NCBI RefSeq assembly: GCF_000159015.1
Contig: NZ_DS999540.1
Span: forward strand, 62,001-126,000
DNA: 64,000 bases
From: Gleimia coleocanis DSM 15436
GTDB lineage: Bacteria > Actinomycetota > Actinomycetes > Actinomycetales > Actinomycetaceae
Direction: 5' to 3'
The translations under genes and the position numbers were made by a program. Every line of letters starts with the position of its first letter. Within the stretch, counting starts at the first letter, position 1. The notes beneath the pieces are model-generated. The model saw only the letters and a program-made list of their open reading frames with translations, did no database searches and was not told the DNA's origin. Positions 26,645-35,087 of this stretch are shown here, one piece after another.

Positions 26645-27864
26645 AGAACGCCCTCGGTAAATAATCGTTGCTGGATCTCAGCTTGGAATGCTACCAAGTT
26701 GCGTTTCACCATTTCTAAACTGCCGGTACCAAACATTCCCGTGACTTCATCAGCTAATACTAACGCAAGCATAGCTTCAGCAACTACCGCGGCCGGCACC
26801 ACAGCACAAGTATCGGAACGCTGATGCAAAGCTGGAGCCAACCGCCCACTTTCTAAGTCAAAACTTTGACGTGCTCTGGGAACAGTCGAAATCGGCTTAA
26901 AACCAACTTGCACTACCACAGGTTGCCCATTACTCATACCGCCTTCAATGCCACCAGCAAGGTTAGACGAGCGTGTTACGTGGCTATTTTCAATAGCAAA
27001 CTCATCATGCGCCTGCTGCCCACCAGCTTCAATCTGAGAATCCCCCACACCAATAGTTACCTGTTTTGCTGACTGAATGGACATCATCGCGGCAGCTAGC
27101 TTTGCATCTAGACGCCTATCCCATTGAATGTGGGAACCTAATCCAACTGGCACATTGAATGCAATTACTTCAACGCTACCGCCAACCGTGTCGCCAGCCT
27201 GCTTTGCTGCATCTATCCGAGCTTTAAAAAGCTGTTCTGTCTTTTTATCTGCAGTACGCACTTCACTGGCTTCGATGGTTTCAAACTCTGCCGCACCTGG
27301 CTGCGACGCAAGCGTAGATATCTCTGCGATTGCAGTCACGTGAGAGACGATTTGTATACCCGCAACTTGATATAAAAAGGCTTTCGCAATACTTCCAAGG
27401 GCTACACGCATAGCAGTTTCGCGGGCTGAAGCGCGCTCTAAAATGTTACGAGCGTCAACATGGCCGTATTTCAGCATTCCCGCCATGTCTGCATGCCCAG
27501 GTCGCGGACGGGTTAGCTTACGATTACGTGCAAGTTCTTTATCGTCAGACCCTCCGACTGCTTTACGTAGTAGTACAGGGTCTACTGGGTCAGTTGCAAG
27601 TACCGCTGCCCACTTATCCCATTCTGAATTCGAAATTTCTATGGCAATTGGTGCGCCGGTGGTTACACCATGACGTATGCCAGAAGTTATCGTAACCCTG
27701 TCTGTTTCAATCTTTTGTCGTGCTCCCCGCCCGTAGCCTTTTTTGCGACGGTGTAGTTCTGCCTCTAGGTCGGCTTGTGTATACGCAATTCCAGCGGGAA
27801 CTCCGTCGATGATGCCGGTAAGTTTAGGGCCGTGGGATTCGCCTGCAGAAAGCCATCTGATCAT
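26641..27864 (-). CDS. aroC: Chorismate synthase
   Basis: 407 aa. The start MIRWLSAGESHGPKLTGIIDGVPAG carries the first family signature; the second lies at GHADMAGMLKYGHVDARNILERASARETAMRVA and the third near SNLAGGIEGGMSNGQPVVVQ. It converts EPSP to chorismate using reduced FMN. It is the promoter-proximal gene of aroC-aroK-aroB; the 400-base region upstream is shared with the divergent heme locus. In many actinobacteria aroE would lie just upstream; here the heme genes come between. Confidence 0.98.
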   Translation of the reverse strand: MIRWLSAGESHGPKLTGIIDGVPAGIAYTQADLEAELHRRKKGYGRGARQKIETDRVTITSGIRHGVTTGAPIAIEISNSEWDKWAAVLATDPVDPVLLRKAVGGSDDKELARNRKLTRPRPGHADMAGMLKYGHVDARNILERASARETAMRVALGSIAKAFLYQVAGIQIVSHVTAIAEISTLASQPGAAEFETIEASEVRTADKKTEQLFKARIDAAKQAGDTVGGSVEVIAFNVPVGLGSHIQWDRRLDAKLAAAMMSIQSAKQVTIGVGDSQIEAGGQQAHDEFAIENSHVTRSSNLAGGIEGGMSNGQPVVVQVGFKPISTVPRARQSFDLESGRLAPALHQRSDTCAVVPAAVVAEAMLALVLADEVTGMFGTGSLEMVKRNLVAFQAEIQQRLFTEGVL

Positions 27865-28266
27865 GCTTTAAATTGTCCCACACTTTTTATCTTTTGCGCG
27901 CTCGTGCATCTAATAGACGCTTTTTATGGCTAGGTGTCAGAAAAATTGATGAGCTCCTCGTAATCACCCCACTAAACCAGTATGTAAACACATGAAAAAG
28001 AATGCACGATATCATTGACTACAGTCTGTCATAAACACAGAAAACTTCTTTAAACTTACGCCCATTTAGCCACTAAAAACCTAATAAGCTCAAGGGTAAC
28101 CATAATTACATCATGTTTAGGATTTTTAAATTAAAGACTTCCACCATTCACCCAAACCCCAAAAAATAGCGATTCAAAATTGCTAAATAAGGCTTACCTA
28201 ACTAATGTAGAGTTGTTGTAACTCTGTTATTGACAACGAAAATACCCGCTCAGGAGAATTTCAATA
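27865..28266. promoter_or_regulatory. Divergent intergenic region between aroC and the heme-uptake locus
   Basis: 402 bases without a convincing gene. It is AT-rich and contains the DtxR-like box near its right end and the AGGAG ribosome-binding site of the LRR-HtaA gene (28251-28256). It must hold the promoter of aroC on the minus strand; I could not pick out a clear -10/-35 pair for it. No RNA element or strong hairpin was recognised. Confidence 0.5.
28188..28205 (+). promoter_or_regulatory. DtxR/IdeR-type iron box
   Basis: TAAGGCTTACCTAACTAA resembles the DtxR/IdeR consensus TTAGGTTAGCCTAACCTAA, matching most of the conserved GG...CCTAA positions. It lies 62 bases upstream of the LRR-HtaA start, a normal place for repression in iron-replete cells. 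No other close match was noticed in the locus, so hmuTUV may depend on this site by read-through. Confidence 0.65.
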
Positions 28267-31200
28267 ATGAGACCCACTATCAAACGCGCGCTCGTATCCA
28301 CGCTGGTTACCGGCGCCCTGGTTATCGGAGCTAGCACCCCAGGTCTAGCTACCGAAGACACCGCGACAGCGCTCGCAGAAACAACCTCCAATCTAACATC
28401 AGAAACCACAGAAGCCGACGCAGTCACTGAAGAAAACACTTCCGAAAAATCAGAATCAGACTCAGAAGCTGACGCGCCAGCAGAAATTACCACCGAAGCA
28501 GGAACACCGGCTCACTCAACCCCCTCTGCCCCTGTTGCCGGCCCAACATTGCGCTCTGCAGAACCTGCAGAAACAGCTGCTGTAAGCGACACTATCGCAG
28601 TAACCGAGGCCTACGCTAACTGGGATTTCCGGCGCGGATTCCGCGAGTATGTTGGCATTGAAAACGAAACGCTTAGCGGGGGGCTACAAATTCTAGATAA
28701 GGGCAAACACCTATTATGGCAGCCCCATCCGGGCCAAACTTTTAATCTAGATGGCTCCAGTGGACTATTGAAATTTGCAGGGCAAATTAACTGGACAAAA
28801 TACGACGGAATTCTTAACGTTCGTATTGCAAACCCAACGATCGATTTTGCAAACAAGGTTCTGCTAGTAGACGGCTACACTGCAGGTACCCTTGCTAAGG
28901 CAGGCGAAGTTACCTTCACCCAAACAGCAATTGCTTCCTTACCTGACTTAAAGATTGAAAAACACAATGGTTACGTGGTGATTTCATCCCATAAACCTAT
29001 TTTTAATGAACGTGTAAAAGATCTGGTTGGCCTATACCAAAATGAAATGGCTGCTCCGCTAGTAGTCACGGTTGCAACTGACAACTCAGAAGATACTGAT
29101 ACGCCACAACCCGTACTTTGGGAACTTTTCCCAACCATGTATAAAAATCCTGTTAATGGGCCAGTTTACACCGATGCTCCATTAACGAACGTGTCAATCC
29201 CTGACCCTAATTTGGAAGCATGTATTCGGACTTACAATGAAATTGCTCCCGGAATTCCTTTAACAAACCGTCATTTGGAATCCTTACAGCAACTAAAATG
29301 CATCAATAAGGGAATTAAATCTCTAAAGGGATTAGAACACGCAGTTAATCTTAACTGGGTAAATTTCTACGCTAACCAAATTAACGATTTAACTCCGTTG
29401 GCACAGGCAAGCAAACTAAAAGTAGTTGAAGTTGGTAAGAACCAACTTACCACCCTCACTGGTCTTGAAAACTCACCGCTGATCAACCAACTCAGTGCCG
29501 AAGAAAACTACATCACTGACGCTTCAGTTGTAAAGAAACTAATTCGCATTGATACTCTCGACTTGCATGACAACCGAATCAGCGACCTGAGCCAAGTCGC
29601 CGTCCAAACTTATGACGACGAAAAAATTTCTACAGTAAACCTATCCCATAACCGGATCGCAGATCTGTCACAGTATGACAGTATGCCTTTCATTCGAGAT
29701 CTAAACCTATCGCACAACCTTATTAGCGATTTAGGTAGGCTCCCACATAAACGAGGCTTTGAGCGACTTAACTTAGAGCATAACTTCATCACCGATCCTT
29801 CAGCATTTGGTGCTTGGGCAACTGACCGTTACCGCGGCTCCTTTGAACGCTTGAAAATCCGCTACAACAAGTTCACTGATTGGACACCGCTGAAGCCTTT
29901 AGCAGACCAGGATAAGGTTTTCTATTACCCGGAATCTGGTAGTAGCGACACTTTAGTTAATCCAAAGACACTTGAAGAACTAAAGACGAAGCACTCTGCA
30001 ACAGATGCTGAAATTGCACAAGCAGAACAAGCTCGTAGGGATGAAGAAGAAAAGGCTCGTAAAGCCGCAGAAGAAGCACTTATCAAGAGTAAAACCTGGA
30101 ATGCTCAGCTTACTTGGGGCGTGAAGCAAAGCTTCCGCGATTATGTTGCTGGTGATTTCGCTGGTGGTAAGTGGACTGTTGCTGATGGTGTGAAAGGATC
30201 CTTCGAGTTCCCCCTGTTAGCTGACCAGAAAATTAATCCACTAGATCATAATAGGATTTCTTTCGGAGGTAAAGTTCATTTCGTTGCGCACCACGATATC
30301 CTGGATATGACTATTGCGAACCCATCGATCGAGAACGAAGCCGGCGTTTGGAAGCTCTATGCCGACGTCGCGACTCGCCCATTCGATAAATCTAAGCTAG
30401 GGCATTACCTGGGCCTACGCGCCTCCGGCGAAAAAGCACCGCTTGCCCCAGTTTCTGAACTTAAGCGTTCTGAGATTGCAGTGCTAACTCAGCTAACTGA
30501 AAGCCTGCAAAACAGCACTAAAGTACTGCACTTCGGAAAGGTAACCCTCACTCCTGAAGGTTCTTTGGCATTCGCAAAGTTCTACGAACCAAACCAGGTA
30601 ATGGATACTCTAAATGTAACCATCAAGGAAGGTACCCCTAACGGTGTTCGTTCAGTTTATTCCCCAATGACTGATACTCCAGCTCAGCCAGAGGAAACCT
30701 ACACCGCAGATCTGAGCTGGGGTGTGAAAGAATCCTTCCGCACCTACATTAAGGGTGATTTAGCTCAGGGAGACTGGAAGCTTTCCGGCGGTGTAACTGG
30801 CGAATTCGTTTTCCCATTGAAGGATGGCGTAAAGGTTTCACCAGATAACTACGAAGCCCTGGATTTCAAGGGTACTGTACACTTCAAGGGCCACCACGGT
30901 CTGTTGAACTTGGCTATTTCGCAGCCTTCGATTGCTAAAGTAAACGGCAAGTGGGAACTAACTGCAACCGTTACTTCCACGCCTTTCGATAAGAAGGATA
31001 TCGGCAAGTATCTGGGTGCTAACCTCCGTGTTGCAAACGGCGCACCTGAAACCCGCCGCGTAGTTATTGCTAACCTGTCTGAACCAACAGTGAAGGTAGA
31101 TGGAAAGCTAGTTTCCTTGGCTTTCGCAACTGTTACTCTGACTGATGCAGGTTCTGTAGCATTCGCGAAGTTCTACGAACCCGGTCAGGTACTTGATGCG

Positions 31201-32040
31201 CTTACCGTTGGCATTCGCCCCGTAACTGCACCGGCTCCTTCTCAGCCTGGAAAGACTGACTCAGATAAGCCAAAGGCTGATGCTCCAGTAGTTTCTGCGC
31301 CTACTCAGAAGCAGAATACTAAGCCTGCAGAGCCAGCAAAACCACAGATTAAGAAGTGCGAAGTTGATCCAACTAAGAAGCGCATTACTGGTGGCAACCT
31401 CGCTTGGGGCGTACGTGCGTCCTTCACCAGCTACATTCGTGGTTCTATCGCTCACGGTGGTTGGAACTTAAACGGTACCTCCTGGGATGGCGCTAACTTC
31501 AACTGGGCAGCTACCGGTGGCGTTTACAACACGGCTACCAAGTCCGGCACCATCTACTACGGTGGCGCAGTGAATTTCTATGGTCATGATGGAATCCTTG
31601 ATCTAACTATTTCCAACCCTTCATTGGTTATTAACGGTAACTACGGTGCGCTTTACGTAACCGTTAACGGTTCCGATATGTCGGGCAAGAAGTTCAACCT
31701 GGGTCGCGTACACTTCGCTGACGTAGCTCTGGGAGGCGTCTACGAGGCTAATGGAACTCTGAACTTCCAAAACGCCACAGTTACGCTCACTGCAGCGGGG
31801 GCAAAAGCATTCGTCGGATTCTACTCAACTGGCGCAGCGTTGGCTCCAATGAGCTCTTCAGTTTCCATGGTTAATGCCACTGCCTGCGACCCAGCTACCG
31901 GCGAGCTGATTGAGTACGGCGCATTCGGCGGAGTCTTGTCCCAAACAGGCGTTGAAGTCGAAGGCATGCTGTTGGCTTCGCTGGCGACCTTGTTTGCAGG
32001 TGTGGCCGCTCTGGCAATGCGTCGACGCCAACTGCGCTGA
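28267..32040 (+). CDS. Wall-anchored heme-binding surface protein: LRR plus four HtaA domains
   Basis: 1257 aa. Residues 1-29 are a signal peptide (SP ends near GLATE), followed by an acidic Thr/Glu/Ser-rich stretch to ~105. HtaA-type domain 1 is at ~115-270; leucine-rich repeats of SDS22/internalin type at ~308-553 (LDLHDNRISDLSQ, VNLSHNRIADLSQ, LNLSHNLISDLG); a charged helical linker at ~580-607; HtaA domains 2-4 at ~609-790, 812-990 and 1043-1210. Domains 2-4 keep the SFxxY tyrosine and the (G/A)H(H/D) histidine motif; domain 1 has KYDG there. The end has LSQTG, a membrane segment and RRR, a sortase-type signal. It should capture heme at the cell wall for HmuTUV. An iron box lies upstream. 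Confidence 0.88.
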   Translation: MRPTIKRALVSTLVTGALVIGASTPGLATEDTATALAETTSNLTSETTEADAVTEENTSEKSESDSEADAPAEITTEAGTPAHSTPSAPVAGPTLRSAEPAETAAVSDTIAVTEAYANWDFRRGFREYVGIENETLSGGLQILDKGKHLLWQPHPGQTFNLDGSSGLLKFAGQINWTKYDGILNVRIANPTIDFANKVLLVDGYTAGTLAKAGEVTFTQTAIASLPDLKIEKHNGYVVISSHKPIFNERVKDLVGLYQNEMAAPLVVTVATDNSEDTDTPQPVLWELFPTMYKNPVNGPVYTDAPLTNVSIPDPNLEACIRTYNEIAPGIPLTNRHLESLQQLKCINKGIKSLKGLEHAVNLNWVNFYANQINDLTPLAQASKLKVVEVGKNQLTTLTGLENSPLINQLSAEENYITDASVVKKLIRIDTLDLHDNRISDLSQVAVQTYDDEKISTVNLSHNRIADLSQYDSMPFIRDLNLSHNLISDLGRLPHKRGFERLNLEHNFITDPSAFGAWATDRYRGSFERLKIRYNKFTDWTPLKPLADQDKVFYYPESGSSDTLVNPKTLEELKTKHSATDAEIAQAEQARRDEEEKARKAAEEALIKSKTWNAQLTWGVKQSFRDYVAGDFAGGKWTVADGVKGSFEFPLLADQKINPLDHNRISFGGKVHFVAHHDILDMTIANPSIENEAGVWKLYADVATRPFDKSKLGHYLGLRASGEKAPLAPVSELKRSEIAVLTQLTESLQNSTKVLHFGKVTLTPEGSLAFAKFYEPNQVMDTLNVTIKEGTPNGVRSVYSPMTDTPAQPEETYTADLSWGVKESFRTYIKGDLAQGDWKLSGGVTGEFVFPLKDGVKVSPDNYEALDFKGTVHFKGHHGLLNLAISQPSIAKVNGKWELTATVTSTPFDKKDIGKYLGANLRVANGAPETRRVVIANLSEPTVKVDGKLVSLAFATVTLTDAGSVAFAKFYEPGQVLDALTVGIRPVTAPAPSQPGKTDSDKPKADAPVVSAPTQKQNTKPAEPAKPQIKKCEVDPTKKRITGGNLAWGVRASFTSYIRGSIAHGGWNLNGTSWDGANFNWAATGGVYNTATKSGTIYYGGAVNFYGHDGILDLTISNPSLVINGNYGALYVTVNGSDMSGKKFNLGRVHFADVALGGVYEANGTLNFQNATVTLTAAGAKAFVGFYSTGAALAPMSSSVSMVNATACDPATGELIEYGAFGGVLSQTGVEVEGMLLASLATLFAGVAALAMRRRQLR

Positions 32041-32076
32041 GTTAGCTTATAAATAGTTAATGTAACCGATTAACAG

Positions 32077-32117
32077 TTTTACGGTGTGGGGTGGGAAAAC
32101 TGCCCCACACCGTAAAA
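32077..32117 (+). terminator. Perfect 15-bp hairpin between the HtaA protein gene and hmuT
   Basis: TTTTACGGTGTGGGG (32077-32091) pairs without mismatch with CCCCACACCGTAAAA (32103-32117), loop 11 bases. The downstream arm ends in AAAA, not T, so plus-strand termination is probably partial. It may lower hmuTUV relative to the surface protein or stabilise the upstream mRNA end. The hmuT ribosome-binding site follows by 9 bases. Confidence 0.65.
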
Positions 32118-32134
32118 CACGTCATGAGGAACTT

Positions 32135-33223
32135 ATGAAAACACGTCTTTTAGCACTCGCGGCTGTTTTAACTGTCGTATTATCTGCTTGTACTGCTCCA
32201 ACTCACCCCGACACGCAGCCCAAAACTGCTAGTGATACTACCGCCACTCAGCAAAGCCCCGCACAGTCAAAAACCAAACTTCCTGATCCGCATACCCTGA
32301 CTGGTTTAACAGTGGTTCCTGATATTGCTGATCCAACTCCACTTGAGGGATCATTCAAACAGACTCTACCAACTACCATTAGAGATTTTGAAGGTAACTC
32401 TGTAACCGTTACCGATACTTCGCGGATTCTCGCAATGGATTTAACTGGCACACTCTCACGTACCGTGATTGCCCTTGGCTTTGGCGATAAGCTTGTTGGT
32501 CGCACGGTTTCGTCTACTGAAAAGCAGCTAGCTGATCTGCCAGTCGTGACTGAAAATGGTCATACCCTAAATACTGAGGCGATTTTAGCTCTCAAACCAA
32601 CTCTTATTGTTGTAGACCGCTCTATCGGTCCGCCAGAGGCTTTAGACCAGCTGCGTGCTTCTGGGATTCCGGTGGTCTTAGTTGATCCGGCTCGTGGTAT
32701 TGATAAGAATTCCGCCCTCATTAAATCTGTTGCCAATGCTTTGGGGACTCCGGAAGCCGGAACAGCCTTAGCAGATCGCGTGGAAAAAGAAACTAAGGCG
32801 GCACTTGCACAGATTAAACAGTGGATTCCTGCGCAACCTCTGGAAGCGTCATTCCTTTACGTTCGCGGGACAGGGGGCGTGTTCTTTATTTTGGGCGGCA
32901 ACGAGGGCGCCACTGCCCTGATTGAAGCGCTGGGCGCTAAAGACCTAGCAACCGCGCAGGGACTGAAAGGTGTTACTCCTGCGAATGCTGAGGCACTCGT
33001 CGCTTTGAACCCGGAAATCATTTTCACTATGAGTTCAGGGTTAGACTCCACGAACGGCTTAAAAGGTTTACTTGCTCGCCCAGGTGTAGCTGAAACACGC
33101 GCCGGACAAAAGCAGCGTGTGGTGGCTATTCCCGATGGTTTATCACTATCTTTTGGACCACAAACTGCTGAAACGCTACTTGCAGTAGCCCGCGCAACGT
33201 ATGGGATTGACGAAGATAAATGA
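32135..33223 (+). CDS. hmuT: Heme ABC transporter substrate-binding lipoprotein
   Basis: 362 aa from the ATG at 32135, with GAGGA seven bases upstream; the longer frame would begin inside the preceding hairpin. The signal peptide ends in a lipobox (VVLSAC). The mature part is a class III (FecB/BtuF-type) binding protein: TVTDTSRILAMDLTGTLSRTVIALGFGDKLVGRT and LNTEAILALKPTLIVVDRS. It should hand heme from the HtaA surface protein to HmuUV. Its stop overlaps the hmuU start by four bases. Confidence 0.9.
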   Translation: MKTRLLALAAVLTVVLSACTAPTHPDTQPKTASDTTATQQSPAQSKTKLPDPHTLTGLTVVPDIADPTPLEGSFKQTLPTTIRDFEGNSVTVTDTSRILAMDLTGTLSRTVIALGFGDKLVGRTVSSTEKQLADLPVVTENGHTLNTEAILALKPTLIVVDRSIGPPEALDQLRASGIPVVLVDPARGIDKNSALIKSVANALGTPEAGTALADRVEKETKAALAQIKQWIPAQPLEASFLYVRGTGGVFFILGGNEGATALIEALGAKDLATAQGLKGVTPANAEALVALNPEIIFTMSSGLDSTNGLKGLLARPGVAETRAGQKQRVVAIPDGLSLSFGPQTAETLLAVARATYGIDEDK

Positions 33224-34266
33224 CATCTCAGCCTACTTTCAACCGTCCGAAACTACGCGTGTTCCTTACCTTCAGCATTGTCTTATGCTCGCTGGTTGCG
33301 TCTACTTTAGCGTCAGCACTTTTAGGACAGTATTCCATAAGCGTCGGCGATATCTTCAAAAGTACCTTCGCACCTCTGGGTATTCTCGACTACCCTAAAG
33401 ATGCACTAGCATTCTCAACCCTATGGAATATCCGATTCCCACGGATTGTTCTGGGGCTCCTAGTTGGCGCAGCTTTAGCTGTGGCAGGTGCAGTAATGCA
33501 AGCAGTGTTTTCTAATCCACTTGCCGAACCAGGTATCATTGGTGTTTCCTCAGGTGCGTCAGTTGGAGCCGCCCTCGCATTCGTTTTCGTCCCACACGCA
33601 CTGGCAGGTTTCGCTGTACCACTTTCTGCTTTTGCTTCCGGTTTAATAGCAGCATTAGTGGTTTACACGTTATCTCGTTCGCAAGGTAAAGCAGATGTAA
33701 TCGTTCTAGTTCTCACTGGCATCGCGGTTACGGCAGTGTGCACCGCATTAGCTTCAATAGCTACCTATATTGCGCCTACAACCGCCCGTGATCACATTGT
33801 TTTCTGGCAAATGGGATCCTTAAATGGGACAACTTGGCCGCAGGTTTTCACCGTATTGGTTGTCGTAATTGTGGGAATTAGTTGGGCTTTTACACTTGCC
33901 CAAAAACTCGATACGCTGTCGCTCGGAGAACGCGCTGCCGGTCACGTAGGCGTTAATGTACAAGGTCTACGCGTAACTGCCATTATTTTAGCGACTCTGC
34001 TGACAGCCGCAGCTGTAGCCTACGCAGGTGTAATTGCTTTCGTAGGGTTGATAGTTCCACACGTTATGCGACTAGCACTTGGGCCGTTGAATAAGATCCT
34101 ATTGCCTGGAGCAATGTTTGCGGGCGCTTTACTGGTTACTTTATCCGATTTAGCAGCTCGCACCCTGATTCCTTTTGCAGACCTGCCAATTGGTATTTTT
34201 ACTGCTCTCGTAGGTGGACCAACCTTCTTTATCCTGCTTCGCACACGGTTAAGAATGGGACGCTAA
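33220..34266 (+). CDS. hmuU: Heme ABC transporter permease (FecCD family)
   Basis: 348 aa with about ten membrane segments. FecCD-family signatures are clear: NIRFPRIVLGLLVGAALAVAGAVMQAVFSNPLAEPGIIGVSSGA near residues 63-105, and the cytoplasmic loop for ATPase contact (LGERAAGHVGVNVQGLRV) followed by AYAGVIAFVGLIVPHVMRL. It forms the channel for heme uptake. The start overlaps hmuT by four bases and the stop overlaps hmuV by one, so the three are a coupled operon. Confidence 0.93.
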   Translation: MTSQPTFNRPKLRVFLTFSIVLCSLVASTLASALLGQYSISVGDIFKSTFAPLGILDYPKDALAFSTLWNIRFPRIVLGLLVGAALAVAGAVMQAVFSNPLAEPGIIGVSSGASVGAALAFVFVPHALAGFAVPLSAFASGLIAALVVYTLSRSQGKADVIVLVLTGIAVTAVCTALASIATYIAPTTARDHIVFWQMGSLNGTTWPQVFTVLVVVIVGISWAFTLAQKLDTLSLGERAAGHVGVNVQGLRVTAIILATLLTAAAVAYAGVIAFVGLIVPHVMRLALGPLNKILLPGAMFAGALLVTLSDLAARTLIPFADLPIGIFTALVGGPTFFILLRTRLRMGR

Positions 34267-35048
34267 TGTATAAAACTAAACTAGGTGAAACTGCCGTAGT
34301 CGCTGAAAATATCAGCTTCTCATACGGGTCTAAAGAAATTCTGAAAGGCATTAGCCTTGAAGTTAAATTCGGTCAAATAGTTGGCCTACTTGGACCTAAT
34401 GGAACCGGAAAATCCACTCTTGTAGGGGTCATGGCAGGTGATTTAGAACCCGGAACAGGAACCGTTACATACCAGGGGAAACAGCTTTCGGATTACTCAC
34501 GTAAAGAACTTGCACAAACCCGCTCAGTTATGCCTCAAAACACTGAGTTTCCATTTTCATATCAAGTGTATGACATTGTTGCTATGGGCAGACAATGTTG
34601 GGAGGCAAACCCCGCCCTCGATAATGAAATTATTGCTTCTTCTATGGCTGCCACTGATGTTGCCGGCTATGAAGAACGCGACGTTACGCGCCTGTCTGGT
34701 GGCGAAAAAGCCCGTGTTACGTTCGCCCGCGTACTCACTCAGCAAGCTGGCGTCGTATTCCTTGACGAGCCCACTGCGGCACTGGATATCGCGCACCAGG
34801 AGCGCACAATGGAAGTGTGTCGCAAACTAGCTGACGCAGGTCACGCAGTGATTGCGGTAATGCATGATCTGCAACTAGCTGGCAGCTACTGCGACCGCAT
34901 TGCTCTGCTGGATAAAGGCGGGATTTCAGCCTACGGCACTCCCCCAGAAGTTCTAACCAGCGAACGTCTCAGTCGCGTATACGAATGGCCAATCGAAGTT
35001 GCTACAGTCCCAGATGGTCGGCTCGTAATCCTTCCGAAAAAACGCTAA
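34266..35048 (+). CDS. hmuV: Heme ABC transporter ATP-binding protein
   Basis: 260 aa. Walker A is LLGPNGTGKSTLVG, the ABC signature LSGGEKARVTFARVL, Walker B AGVVFLDEPTAALD, and the switch histidine sits in IAVMHDLQLAG. It is of the FecE/HmuV class that works with FecCD permeases. A strong hairpin begins at its stop codon and ends the operon. This ATPase is specific by context and unlikely to serve ribXY, which belongs to another permease class. Confidence 0.94.
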   Translation: MYKTKLGETAVVAENISFSYGSKEILKGISLEVKFGQIVGLLGPNGTGKSTLVGVMAGDLEPGTGTVTYQGKQLSDYSRKELAQTRSVMPQNTEFPFSYQVYDIVAMGRQCWEANPALDNEIIASSMAATDVAGYEERDVTRLSGGEKARVTFARVLTQQAGVVFLDEPTAALDIAHQERTMEVCRKLADAGHAVIAVMHDLQLAGSYCDRIALLDKGGISAYGTPPEVLTSERLSRVYEWPIEVATVPDGRLVILPKKR

Positions 35049-35087
35049 AGAATAATCGCTCCTAGAAAGTTAGGAGCGATTATTCTT
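35048..35087. terminator. Bidirectional intrinsic terminator between hmuV and the prepilin peptidase gene
   Basis: AAGAATAATCGCTCCTA (35048-35064) pairs perfectly over 17 bp with 35071-35087, loop GAAAGT. The outer part of each arm is A/T-rich and ends in TTCTT on the plus strand and TTCTT on the minus strand. It overlaps the stop codons of both convergent genes. Confidence 0.85.

Noticed and set aside
27865-28187. A small gene or RNA in the aroC-heme intergenic region
   Set aside because: No open frame with a start signal and no strong hairpin or conserved RNA motif was found; it looks like promoter DNA only.
32084-32134. Extension of HmuT upstream of the ATG at 32135
   Set aside because: It would begin inside the hairpin and place 17 residues before a perfect lipoprotein signal; GAGGA precedes 32135.
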